Under the pieces are notes generated by a model. It ran no database searches. It saw only the letters and a program-made list of their open reading frames with translations, and was not told where the DNA came from. A stretch of 64,000 nt of DNA from positions 2,101,001 through 2,165,000 of the forward strand of contig NZ_CP021361.1 of assembly GCF_002157145.1 (NCBI RefSeq), given 5' to 3'. Shown here in pieces: positions 47,002-55,490 of the stretch; the stretch's first letter is position 1, and every line of letters begins with the position of its first letter. The position numbers and the translations under genes were made by a program. The DNA comes from Acidovorax carolinensis (GTDB lineage Bacteria > Pseudomonadota > Gammaproteobacteria > Burkholderiales > Burkholderiaceae_C).

Positions 47002-48222
47002 TCAGTGCGCAGCCCACTGGATGGTGCTGATGTCGATGCCGTCCTTGTACATCTCCCACAACGGGCTGAGTTCACGCAGGCGGGCCACGTTTTCGCGGAT
47101 GGTGCCAATGGCGTAATCGATCTCTTCTTCGGTCGTGAAACGGCCAATGGTCATGCGCAGGCTGCTGTGGGCCAGTTCGTCGCTGCGGCCCAGGGCGCGC
47201 AACACGTAGCTGGGCTCCAGGCTGGCGGACGTGCAGGCCGAGCCCGACGAAACGGCCAGACCCTTGATACCCATGATGAGCGACTCGCCCTCGACGAAGT
47301 TGAAGCTCATGTTCAGATTCTGCGGCACGCGGCGCTCCAGGCTGCCGTTGATGAACACCTGTTCGATGTCCTTCAAGCCGTTGAGCAGGCGCTGCTGCAG
47401 CGCCTTGGCCTTGGCGTTGCTCTCGGCCATTTCTTCCTTGGCGATGCGAAAGGCCTCGCCCATGCCCACGATCTGGTGCGTGGGCAGCGTGCCCGAACGC
47501 ATGCCACGCTCATGGCCGCCACCGTGCATTTGCGCTTCCAGGCGCACACGCGGCTTGCGGCGCACAAACAAGGCGCCCACGCCCTTGGGGCCGTAGGTCT
47601 TGTGGGCGGTCATGCTCATCAGGTCGATCGGCAGCACGTTCATGTCGATCTCGACCCGGCCGGTGGCCTGGGCGGCATCCACATGCAGCAGGATGCCCTT
47701 TTCACGGCACAGTGCGCCGATGGCCGGAATGTCCTGGATCACGCCGATTTCGTTGTTCACGAACAGGATGCTGATCAAGATGGTGTCGGGGCGAATGGCG
47801 GCCTTGAGAGCGTCCATGTTCACCAAACCGTCTTCCTGCACATCCAGATAGGTCACCTCAAAGCCCTGGCGTTCCAGTTCGCGCATGGTGTCCAGCACGG
47901 CCTTGTGCTCGGTCTTGAGGGTGATCAGGTGCTTGCCCTTGCCCTGGTAGAAATGGGCAGCGCCCTTCAAGGCCAGGTTGATGGATTCGGTGGCACCGCT
48001 GGTCCAGACGATTTCGCGGGGGTCGGCACCAATCAGGTCGGCCACCTGCACGCGCGCCTTCTCCACAGCCTCTTCTGCTTCCCAGCCCCAGGCGTGGCTG
48101 CGGGATGCGGGGTTGCCGAAATGCTCGCGCAGCCACGGAATCATGGCATCCACGACGCGTGGATCGACCGGGGTGGTGGCGCCGTAATCGAGATAGATGG
48201 GGAAATGCGGTGTCATGTCCAT
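47002..48222 (-). CDS. iscS: Cysteine desulfurase IscS
   Basis: A 406-residue PLP enzyme that takes sulfur from cysteine for Fe-S and thiolation pathways. The PLP lysine is in [12 protein letters not shown], and the persulfide-forming Cys is in [16 protein letters not shown], the group I IscS signature. ATG 48222; ATG 48216 is possible. Confidence 0.96.
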   Translation of the reverse strand: MDMTPHFPIYLDYGATTPVDPRVVDAMIPWLREHFGNPASRSHAWGWEAEEAVEKARVQVADLIGADPREIVWTSGATESINLALKGAAHFYQGKGKHLITLKTEHKAVLDTMRELERQGFEVTYLDVQEDGLVNMDALKAAIRPDTILISILFVNNEIGVIQDIPAIGALCREKGILLHVDAAQATGRVEIDMNVLPIDLMSMTAHKTYGPKGVGALFVRRKPRVRLEAQMHGGGHERGMRSGTLPTHQIVGMGEAFRIAKEEMAESNAKAKALQQRLLNGLKDIEQVFINGSLERRVPQNLNMSFNFVEGESLIMGIKGLAVSSGSACTSASLEPSYVLRALGRSDELAHSSLRMTIGRFTTEEEIDYAIGTIRENVARLRELSPLWEMYKDGIDISTIQWAAH

Positions 48223-48322
48223 GGCTGGCTCAGTAAAGGGTTCTGGCTGGCAACAAAAAGCAAGCAATCAAAAAATCGTTCAGGGCGCGGCTGGCCCCGA
48301 GGCCGAAACGGGGGCGCGCAGT

Positions 48323-48859
48323 TCAGGACTTGGCGAACACATTGCCCAGCGCAAACACCGAGTTCGGCGCGTTCACACGGATGGGCTTGACCACGGGAGT
48401 GGTCGAAATCGCGCGCCGTGCAACCGGCTTGTCCTCGATCTGGACGCCCTTGGCCAATTGCTCGTCCACCAGTTTCTGCAGCGTGACGGAGTCCAAAAAC
48501 TCCACCATGCGCTGGTTGAGCGAAGCCCACAACTCGTGCGTCATGCAGCGGCCCGCTTCGCCCAGGCAGTTTTCCTTGCCACCGCACTGCGTGGCATCAA
48601 TGGGCTCGTCCACCGAGACAATGATGTCTGCCACCGTAATGTCGGCCGCCTTGCGGGCCAGCGTGTAACCACCGCCGGGCCCACGGGTCGACTCCACCAA
48701 CTCATGGCGGCGCAACTTGCCAAAAAGCTGCTCCAGGTAGGACAGCGAAATTTGTTGCCGTTGGCTGATGGCCGCCAGCGTGACGGGGCCATTGTTCTGG
48801 CGCAGTGCCAGGTCAATCATGGCGGTGACCGCAAAACGGCCTTTGGTTGTGAGACGCAT
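48323..48859 (-). CDS. iscR: Fe-S-sensing transcriptional regulator IscR
   Basis: A 178-residue Rrf2-family repressor of the isc operon. A winged HTH occupies the first 65 residues (SLSYLEQLFGKLRRHELVES). Cluster ligands C92, C98 and C105 are followed by H108; spacing from the second to third Cys is one residue longer than in E. coli. The C-terminal tail is longer than in E. coli. ATG 48859 with AAGGAG upstream. Confidence 0.95.
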   Translation of the reverse strand: MRLTTKGRFAVTAMIDLALRQNNGPVTLAAISQRQQISLSYLEQLFGKLRRHELVESTRGPGGGYTLARKAADITVADIIVSVDEPIDATQCGGKENCLGEAGRCMTHELWASLNQRMVEFLDSVTLQKLVDEQLAKGVQIEDKPVARRAISTTPVVKPIRVNAPNSVFALGNVFAKS

Positions 48860-49003
48860 CGCAAGCTCCTTGTCTAGGCTTGTTCGTTGTTAAAACTGCC
48901 GGCTTAGGGCAACTGCGCAGTGCCGGCACCGTCTCCGCCCCTTACCCCGCCCAGCCTTCTGGTACGAGGCCCTTCATCGTCGGGCTCTTTTCTTGAGTAT
49001 TTT

Positions 49004-49046
49004 GGAGGAGTATACCACAAATCCCAATCGAATTAGTCGGGTTAAA
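49004..49046 (-). promoter_or_regulatory. iscR promoter with type 1 IscR-like operator
   Basis: On the minus strand an extended -10 TGGTATACT (TATACT at 49014-49009) is preceded by CCCGACTAATTCGATTGGGA (within 49021-49045). This matches most positions of the type 1 IscR consensus (S-YY-GACT-RWWWY-AGTC-RR-S). It sits over the expected -35 region, as expected for autorepression. Confidence 0.65.
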
Positions 49047-49103
49047 ATACCAACAGGTCACAATTTCGGTAGTCAAGTTTTATTAACCCCAAAACCCGCA
49101 TAT

Positions 49104-51194
49104 TCAGAGCGCTACCGAATCGTTGCCATGCGCTCCAAAAGCCTGGTCCTTGAGCCGCGTCAACTGGTCACGCACGCGGGCTGCCTGCTCGAATTCGAGG
49201 TTGCGCGCATGCTCCAGCATCTGTTTTTCCAGCCGTTTGATCTCGCGCGCCACGTCTTTCTCGGACATGTCCTCCACCTTGGCACGCTGCAGGGCTTCCT
49301 GCTCCAGCCGCTCGGCGTCCTTGCCGGCTTTCTCGCTGTAAACGCCGTCAATCAGGTCTCTTACCCGCTTGACAATGCTGCGCGGCGTAATCCCGTGGGC
49401 CTCGTTGTGTGCGATCTGCTTGATGCGCCGGCGTTCCGTTTCGCCCATCGCTTTTTTCATGGATTCGGTGATGCGGTCCGCATACAGAATGGCCCGGCCA
49501 TTGAGGTTGCGCGCCGCGCGGCCGATGGTCTGGATCAGGCTACGCTCGGCCCGCAGGAAGCCCTCCTTGTCTGCGTCCAGAATGGCCACCAGCGACACCT
49601 CGGGAATGTCCAACCCCTCGCGCAGCAGGTTGATGCCCACCAGCACGTCAAACGCCCCCAGCCGCAGGTCGCGAATGATTTCCACGCGCTCCACCGTATC
49701 CACGTCGCTGTGCAGGTAGCGCACCTTCACGCCGTTGTCCGTCAGGTAATCAGTCAACTGCTCCGCCATGCGCTTGGTCAGCGTGGTAATGAGTACGCGC
49801 TCATGCTTTTCAGCACGAATGCGTATTTCTTGAAGCACATCGTCCACCTGGTGTGTGGCGGGGCGCACCTCCACCTCCGGGTCCACCAGGCCCGTGGGCC
49901 GCACGACCTGGTCCACGATCTGGCCTGAGTGGGTCTTCTCGTACTCGGCCGGCGTGGCCGATACAAAAATCACCTGGCGCATGCGCTGTTCGAACTCCTC
50001 GAACTTCAGGGGCCGGTTGTCCAGCGCCGACGGCAGGCGAAAGCCATATTCGACCAGCGTGGTCTTGCGCGAGCGGTCGCCGCTGTACATGGCGTTAAGC
50101 TGGCCGATCATCTGGTGGCTTTCATCCAGGAACATGATCGCGTTCTTGGGCATGTAGTCGGTCAGCGTGCTCGGCGGGTCGCCCGGCGCCGCGCCCGACA
50201 GGTGGCGCGTGTAGTTCTCAATGCCCTTGCAGTGCCCGACTTCGCTGAGCATCTCCAGGTCAAAGCGTGTGCGCTGCTCCAGCCGCTGCGCCTCCACCAG
50301 CTTGCCGTCGGCCAGCAATTGCTGGAGGCGGTCGGCCAATTCGATCTTGATGGTCTCCACCGCCGCCAGCACCTTGTCGCGCGGCGTCACATAGTGGCTG
50401 CTGGGGTACACGGTAAAGCGCGGGATCTTCTGCTTGACGCGGCCGGTGAGCGGGTCAAACAGCTGCAGGCTCTCGATCTCGTCGTCAAACAGCTCGATGC
50501 GGATGGCAAGCTCCGAGTGCTCGGCCGGGAACACGTCGATAGTGTCTCCGCGCACGCGGAACTTGCCGCGCGAGAAATCCGCCTCGTTGCGCTGGTACTG
50601 CATGCGAATGAGCTGGGCAATCACGTCCCTTTGGCCCAGCTTGTCGCCGGTGCGCAGCGTCATCACCATCCGGTGGTAGCTCTCGGGCTCACCGATGCCG
50701 TAGATGGCCGACACGGTGGCCACGATGACCACATCCGTGCGCTCCATCAGGCTTTTGGTGCACGACAGGCGCATCTGCTCGATGTGCTCGTTGATGGCGC
50801 TGTCCTTCTCGATGAACAGGTCGCGCTGCGGCACATAAGCCTCGGGCTGGTAGTAGTCGTAGTAGCTGACGAAGTATTCGACCGCGTTCTTCGGAAAGAA
50901 CTCGCGGAACTCGCTGTAAAGCTGCGCGGCCAGCGTCTTGTTGGGCGCGAACACGATGGCCGGGCGGCCCATGCGGGCAATCACGTTGGCCATGGTGAAG
51001 GTCTTGCCCGAGCCCGTCACGCCCAGCAGAGTCTGGAAAGTTTCGCCGTCGTTCAGGCCCTCGACCAGCTTGTTGATGGCCTCGGGCTGGTCGCCTGCTG
51101 GCGGGTAGGGCTGGAACAGCTCAAAGGGGGAATTGGGAAAATGGACGAACTCGCCGTCTTGCTTTTCCGTGATGACTTCTGTGATATCCGGCAT
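49104..51194 (-). CDS. uvrB: Excinuclease ABC subunit B
   Basis: A 696-residue damage-verifying helicase-like subunit of nucleotide excision repair. Walker [13 protein letters not shown], the damage-probing beta-hairpin ([20 protein letters not shown]), LDESHQM and SF2 motifs VI (QTIGRAARN) are present, with the UvrC-binding UVR domain at the C-terminus ([20 protein letters not shown]). ATG 51194 chosen; a TTG at 51206 is possible and neither has a clear ribosome site. Divergent from the aminotransferase gene. Confidence 0.96.
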   Translation of the reverse strand: MPDITEVITEKQDGEFVHFPNSPFELFQPYPPAGDQPEAINKLVEGLNDGETFQTLLGVTGSGKTFTMANVIARMGRPAIVFAPNKTLAAQLYSEFREFFPKNAVEYFVSYYDYYQPEAYVPQRDLFIEKDSAINEHIEQMRLSCTKSLMERTDVVIVATVSAIYGIGEPESYHRMVMTLRTGDKLGQRDVIAQLIRMQYQRNEADFSRGKFRVRGDTIDVFPAEHSELAIRIELFDDEIESLQLFDPLTGRVKQKIPRFTVYPSSHYVTPRDKVLAAVETIKIELADRLQQLLADGKLVEAQRLEQRTRFDLEMLSEVGHCKGIENYTRHLSGAAPGDPPSTLTDYMPKNAIMFLDESHQMIGQLNAMYSGDRSRKTTLVEYGFRLPSALDNRPLKFEEFEQRMRQVIFVSATPAEYEKTHSGQIVDQVVRPTGLVDPEVEVRPATHQVDDVLQEIRIRAEKHERVLITTLTKRMAEQLTDYLTDNGVKVRYLHSDVDTVERVEIIRDLRLGAFDVLVGINLLREGLDIPEVSLVAILDADKEGFLRAERSLIQTIGRAARNLNGRAILYADRITESMKKAMGETERRRIKQIAHNEAHGITPRSIVKRVRDLIDGVYSEKAGKDAERLEQEALQRAKVEDMSEKDVAREIKRLEKQMLEHARNLEFEQAARVRDQLTRLKDQAFGAHGNDSVAL

Positions 51195-51299
51195 GGGGGC
51201 AGTCAACGAGTGAGAGGTAGCGACCGTTAAAATCGGCGGAACCCGGCACAGTACACCACGCCCGGATTCTTCGCTACTGACAACCTTTCAAGGATTTTC

Positions 51300-52496
51300 A
51301 TGTCTCTGTTCACCGCCGTCGAAATGGCCCCCCGCGACCCTATCCTGGGCCTCAACGAGCAATTCAACGCCGACACCAACCCCAACAAGGTCAACCTGGG
51401 CGTCGGTGTTTATTTCGACGACAACGGCAAGCTGCCGCTGCTGCAATGTGTGCAGGCCGCAGAAAAAACCATGATGGCCACCCCCACCGCCCGTGGCTAC
51501 CTGCCCATCGACGGCATCGTGGCCTATGACAACGCCGTCAAAAGCCTGGTGTTCGGTGCCGACAGCGAACCCGTGAAGTCTGGCCGCGTGGCCACCGTGC
51601 AGGCCATCGGCGGCACCGGCGGCCTGAAGATTGGCGCCGACTTTTTGAAAAAGGTCAGCCCCAACGCCAAGGTGCTGATCTCCGACCCGAGCTGGGAAAA
51701 CCACCGTGCGCTGTTCACCAACGCCGGTTTTGAAGTCGGCACCTACGCCTACTACGACGCCGAAAAGCGCGGCGTCAACTTTGAAGGTTTCCTGGCCAGC
51801 CTGAACGCCGCCGCCCCCGGCACCATCGTTGTGCTGCACGCCTGCTGCCACAACCCGACCGGCTACGACATCACGCCAGCGCAGTGGGACCAGGTGATCG
51901 CCGTCGTCAAGGCCAAGAACCTCACGCCCTTCCTCGACATGGCCTACCAGGGCTTTGGCCACGGCATTGCCGAAGACGGCGCCGTGGTCGGCAAGTTCGT
52001 GGCCGCCGGCCTGAACTTCTTTGTCTCCACCTCGTTCTCCAAGAGCTTCAGCCTGTATGGCGAACGCGTGGGCGGCCTGTCGGTGCTGTGCGCCGACAAG
52101 GAAGAAGCCTCGCGCGTGCTGAGCCAGCTCAAGATCGTGATCCGCACCAACTACTCCAACCCGCCCATCCACGGCGGCGCGGTGGTGGCTGCCGTGCTGA
52201 ACAACCCCGAGCTGCGCGCGCTGTGGGAAAAAGAACTGGGCGAAATGCGTGTGCGCATCAAGGCCATGCGCCAGAAACTGGTCGATGGCCTGAAGGCCGC
52301 CGGCGTGAAGCAGGACATGTCCTTCATCACCCAGCAGATCGGCATGTTCAGCTACTCGGGCCTGACCAAGGACCAGATGGTGCGCCTGCGCAACGAGTTT
52401 GGCGTGTACGGCACCGACACCGGCCGCATGTGCGTGGCTGCCCTGAACAGCAAGAACATCGACTACGTCTGCCAGGCGATTGCCAAGGTCATCTGA
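51300..52496 (+). CDS. Aromatic/aspartate aminotransferase (class I)
   Basis: A 398-residue PLP aminotransferase of the AspC/TyrB group. PLP lysine in STSFSKSFSLYGERVG; substrate/PLP residues are in DPSWENHRA, HACCHNPTG and the C-terminal Arg region (GRMCVAALN). It would transaminate Asp, Phe and Tyr with 2-oxoglutarate; which is preferred cannot be told. ATG 51300 with AAGGA upstream. Single-gene unit with its own terminator. Confidence 0.93.
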   Translation: MSLFTAVEMAPRDPILGLNEQFNADTNPNKVNLGVGVYFDDNGKLPLLQCVQAAEKTMMATPTARGYLPIDGIVAYDNAVKSLVFGADSEPVKSGRVATVQAIGGTGGLKIGADFLKKVSPNAKVLISDPSWENHRALFTNAGFEVGTYAYYDAEKRGVNFEGFLASLNAAAPGTIVVLHACCHNPTGYDITPAQWDQVIAVVKAKNLTPFLDMAYQGFGHGIAEDGAVVGKFVAAGLNFFVSTSFSKSFSLYGERVGGLSVLCADKEEASRVLSQLKIVIRTNYSNPPIHGGAVVAAVLNNPELRALWEKELGEMRVRIKAMRQKLVDGLKAAGVKQDMSFITQQIGMFSYSGLTKDQMVRLRNEFGVYGTDTGRMCVAALNSKNIDYVCQAIAKVI

Positions 52497-52524
52497 TCCG
52501 ATTGCGCAATTCACGCGTCCCAAT

Positions 52525-52550
52525 AAAAACCGCCTTCGGGCGGTTTTTTT
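52525..52550 (+). terminator. Rho-independent terminator after the aminotransferase gene
   Basis: AAAACCGCC-TTCG-GGCGGTTTTTTT; a UUCG-type tetraloop and a long T-run 29 bases after the stop. Confidence 0.92.
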
Positions 52551-52554
52551 ATGG

Positions 52555-52606
52555 TCTTTTTAGCCGCCAGCGCTTTAACAGCAAGCGCCATGCGCTATTA
52601 ATATTG
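52555..52606. repeat. Diverged copy of the palindromic element
   Basis: Reads TTTTAGCCGCCAGCGCTTTA, then AAGCGCCATGCGC. The remaining bases up to the next start (52733) hold nothing else I can support. Confidence 0.6.
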
Positions 52607-52733
52607 ACTATTACATGGGGCGGGGAGCGTTGTTGATTCTGTATAACGCGGGGAGCGAACCCGCGCGCCAGTCGAGTTTCCGGCGCCGGTCTCCTTGAAC
52701 GCCGTCACCCGCATCACCACCCTCACCCCGTCC

Positions 52734-53426
52734 ATGGCCACTTCCACGCCTCAGCCGCTGCGCAACACCCGGTTTCTGAACCTCGCGCTGTACCTGCCCG
52801 GTACCGCAGCCCTGATGCGCTGCGCGCGCATGGGCGCCGAGTGCACCAAGCTGGAGCCGCCACCCGCGCCCGGCCTTCCCAGCGCCGAGCCCATGGCGCT
52901 GTACAGCCCGCAGGCCTACCAGCGGTTGCACGACGGTATTGCGGTGCTGCACGCTCACCTCAAGACACCCGAAGGCCAAGCCGCGCTGCAGGCAGAACTC
53001 GCCCACACTGACGTGCTGATCACCTCCTTTCGCCCCTCGGCCTTGGCCAAGCTGGGCCTGGGCTGGGACGCCCTGCAATCAAAATACCCCAGCCTGTCGC
53101 TGGTGCGCATCGTGGGCGCGGCGGGCGAGCGCTCCGAAGAACCCGGCCACGACCTCACCTACCTGGCCGACGCCGGCCTGATCACCGGCACCGAGATGCC
53201 GCCCACGCTCTGCGCCGACATGGGCGGCGCCCTGATGGCCAGCGAGGCCGTGCTGCAGGCCTTGCTGGAGCGCGCCCACACCGGTAGCGGCGTGTGCATC
53301 GAAGTGGCGCTGGCCGACGCCGCCGCCTGGTTGGCCCAGCCGCGTGGCCGGGGCCTGACGGCGCCCGATGGCGACGTGGGCGGCAACCAGACACGCGCGC
53401 AGCCCGAAGCCCTAGCGCTGGCGTGA
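52734..53426 (+). CDS. Class III (CaiB/BaiF) CoA-transferase, truncated
   Basis: A 230-residue N-terminal part of a formyl-CoA transferase-family protein. The start FLNLALYLPGTAALMRCARM and TDVLITSFRPSALAKLGLGW are typical, and the frame reaches the conserved LTAPDGDVGG. Full proteins are about 300-400 residues, so the C-terminal lobe is missing and the protein is unlikely to be active. ATG 52734; a TTG at 52695 is upstream. Its stop overlaps the next gene's GTG. See the finding on the junction. Confidence 0.72.
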   Translation: MATSTPQPLRNTRFLNLALYLPGTAALMRCARMGAECTKLEPPPAPGLPSAEPMALYSPQAYQRLHDGIAVLHAHLKTPEGQAALQAELAHTDVLITSFRPSALAKLGLGWDALQSKYPSLSLVRIVGAAGERSEEPGHDLTYLADAGLITGTEMPPTLCADMGGALMASEAVLQALLERAHTGSGVCIEVALADAAAWLAQPRGRGLTAPDGDVGGNQTRAQPEALALA

Positions 53427-53773
53427 CCGTCCTGATCCCGCTGATCCTGGTGTCCGGCTGGGCCGCGCTGCTGGCCTGGGGCGCATGGACGGAGCAACTT
53501 CCGCTGTGGCTGCCCGGCGCCTTGCTGGCCATCAACCTGCTGACCTTTGCGATCTATGCCGCCGACAAGCGCGCGGCCCAGCGCGGCGGCTGGCGCACGC
53601 GCGAGAAAAACCTGCACCTGCTGAGCCTGGCCGGCGGCTGGCCCGCGGCCTGGTTTGCCCAGCAAACACTTCGGCACAAATCGCGCAAGGCCGCGTTCCG
53701 GGCGGTTTACTGGGTCATGGTGACGCTGCACTGCTGCGCGCTGGCAGCTTGGGTTCTGGGCCGGCTTGGATAG
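53423..53773 (+). CDS. DUF1294-family membrane protein
   Basis: A 116-residue protein with membrane segments at about residues 3-20, 28-48 and 90-112. Family motifs are INLLTFAIYAADKRAAQRGGW (20-aa core), RTREKNLHLLSLAGGWPAA and RHKSRKAAFRAVYW. Many relatives carry an N-terminal cold-shock domain; none is present here. The start is GTG 53423, coupled to the previous stop (GTGA). Function unknown. Confidence 0.78.
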   Translation: MTVLIPLILVSGWAALLAWGAWTEQLPLWLPGALLAINLLTFAIYAADKRAAQRGGWRTREKNLHLLSLAGGWPAAWFAQQTLRHKSRKAAFRAVYWVMVTLHCCALAAWVLGRLG

Positions 53774-53783
53774 CGTCTTCCGC

Positions 53784-53840
53784 TTCTATTTTGATAGCTT
53801 TTGGCGCTTTATTCATAAGCGCTGAAAGCGCTTTTTTCAT
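53784..53840 (+). terminator. Palindromic element forming a terminator after DUF1294
   Basis: A copy of the dispersed element (TTTTGATAGC, then GGCGCTTTATTCATAAGCGC) extended by AAGCGCT-GAA-AGCGCTT (53817-53833) and TTTT. It is a working-looking Rho-independent terminator made from the repeat. Confidence 0.65.
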
Positions 53841-53967
53841 CAAAAATTGGGGCGACACGCCCGCAAGTGCGCCTGGACATTCCCAAATGTAAATAGCCAA
53901 ATGGCCTACACGCAGCGGACGCAGGTACGGGTTCAATGCATGCTTGTGCAACACATCGGGAGATGCC

Positions 53968-54426
53968 ATGAAACCCCTTCTTCTTGACTCCTCCATGACC
54001 AGCATGGCCGGGGTTTTCTACCCCACCGGCCATGTGTTTGCGCTGTTCCCCGACGAGGATTGCGTGCGCCAGGCCGCGGTTGCGCTGCAAACGGCCGGTC
54101 ATTCGGGCGAAACCGCCTACGCCAGCCCCGAGGTCATCCTGCAGGAAATCGTGCAGACGCTAGGCCCGGGCGACTCTCCCCTGCCCTCGTTGGGTGCGGA
54201 AGGCGACATTGTTCGCCGCATGGCGGACCTGGCCGGCACCGGCCACCACGGCATGCTGGTGGCACTGGCCGACAAGGACGACCCCCAGGCCGTGGCCACC
54301 GCCATGGCCTCCGAGGGGGCCGTGGCCGCATTCCACTACCGGACCTTCGTGATTGAAGACCTGATTACACCGCCAACGGTTCAGGACATGCCGACCGCCA
54401 CCGACACCCATTTGGGCGACGCTTGA
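53968..54426 (+). CDS. Conserved hypothetical protein
   Basis: A 152-residue soluble protein without signal peptide or membrane helix. The readable core is HVFALFPDEDCVRQAAVALQ, then a helix/strand pattern and EGAVAAFHYRTFVIEDLI, which gives an alpha/beta fold resembling small stress-related proteins. I cannot name the family. ATG 53968 with GGGAGA upstream. It stands alone and is convergent with mhpR. Confidence 0.6.
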   Translation: MKPLLLDSSMTSMAGVFYPTGHVFALFPDEDCVRQAAVALQTAGHSGETAYASPEVILQEIVQTLGPGDSPLPSLGAEGDIVRRMADLAGTGHHGMLVALADKDDPQAVATAMASEGAVAAFHYRTFVIEDLITPPTVQDMPTATDTHLGDA

Positions 54427-54448
54427 CGCGTTATCGAACTGCAGCACT

Positions 54449-55264
54449 TCAATCAAGCCACGCGCGGCTCGACTTTCCGATGGCCGCCGCCAGCGTCGTG
54501 AGCGCAGGCACAAAACGCTTTTGCAGATCAGCCGGCGCCACGGCCGCTTTCGGAAAAACCATGTTCAACACACCCAGCAGCCGCTCGCCGCTGAATAGCG
54601 GCACAGCCACCGCCGCAAAGTGCTGCTCGCGGATCCACTCGCCATCGTTGTAGGCATAGCCTCGCTCCTGCGTTTCGCGCACCGTCTCAGCCACGGCTGG
54701 CCGGTCACGCGCCATGGCCCCGATCCAGTCATCGCGCTGCGCCAGCATCGACAGCACCGCCTCACGTTGCTCGTGCGAGCACGCCGCAAGGTAGGCCCGC
54801 CCGAGCGCCGTCACAAACACCGGCATTTTCTCGCCGATCATGGCGCGGTGCTGCGATAGCGCGCTGAATCGGTGGGTGGATTCGCGCACCACCATGAAGC
54901 CCGACTCCATCGTGCCGAGATCGCAGGGCCACAGCAGCTCGCGCACCGAGGCCCGCATCAGCGGCGCTGCCACCTGCTCCACCCAGGCCTCGTCCTCAAA
55001 CCCCTCGCTGAGGCGGCGCACTTCAAACGTGAGGTAGTACTGCCCTTCGCGTTCACCGCGCCGCACAAAGCCCTCGGCGCGCAAGGTTTCCAGCAGCCGC
55101 TTGACGGTGGTGCGGTGCGTTCCGCAGGCCTCGGCCAGCTCGGTCGTTGTGGCCATGCCTCCCGGTGCGCTGTTGAGCGCCTTGAGCACATCCAGCCCCC
55201 GCGCCAGGCTGCGCACGTCCTTGTATTGCGATTCTTCAATGACCAGCGGTTTGACTTGCGGCAT
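54449..55264 (-). CDS. mhpR: IclR-family regulator of the mhp operon (MhpR)
   Basis: A 271-residue IclR protein. The N-terminal winged HTH is TTTELAEACGTHRTTVKRLL. The C-terminal effector domain includes PVFVTALGRAYLAACSHEQR and ends LTTLAAAIGKS. In E. coli MhpR activates mhp genes with 3-hydroxyphenylpropionate. Divergent from mhpA, with a matching operator in between. ATG 55264 with GGAG upstream. Confidence 0.88.
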   Translation of the reverse strand: MPQVKPLVIEESQYKDVRSLARGLDVLKALNSAPGGMATTTELAEACGTHRTTVKRLLETLRAEGFVRRGEREGQYYLTFEVRRLSEGFEDEAWVEQVAAPLMRASVRELLWPCDLGTMESGFMVVRESTHRFSALSQHRAMIGEKMPVFVTALGRAYLAACSHEQREAVLSMLAQRDDWIGAMARDRPAVAETVRETQERGYAYNDGEWIREQHFAAVAVPLFSGERLLGVLNMVFPKAAVAPADLQKRFVPALTTLAAAIGKSSRAWLD

Positions 55265-55346
55265 GGATAGCGCTCCAAAGTCGATGAATGAGTGGCGAAA
55301 GACGGGGCTGAACACTCGGAAAACAAGGGTTAACCCGTTAATTTAT

Positions 55347-55361
55347 GTGCACCAGGTGCAC
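55347..55361. promoter_or_regulatory. Candidate MhpR operator
   Basis: Perfect dyad GTGCACC-A-GGTGCAC. It is the reverse complement of the core GTGCACCTGGTGCAC that I remember for the E. coli MhpR operator. It lies between mhpR and mhpA, about 130 bases upstream of the mhpA start. Confidence 0.75.
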
Positions 55362-55378
55362 GCAGTTTACGGCTTGAT

Positions 55379-55412
55379 CTAGCGCAAACACAATCACCCC
55401 CACTTGCGCTAG
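55379..55412. promoter_or_regulatory. Second inverted repeat upstream of mhpA
   Basis: Perfect 9-bp arms CTAGCGCAA (55379-55387) and TTGCGCTAG (55404-55412) with a 16-base spacer, ending 78 bases before the mhpA ATG. It could be a second regulator site or a leader hairpin; no T-run follows. Confidence 0.5.
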
Positions 55413-55490
55413 GCCCCTGCGGCCACGACGCAGGCCACCGGGTTGCAGGCCCGGTGTGTTTCAACCGTCCCGCCCACAGGAGTAAGGCCC

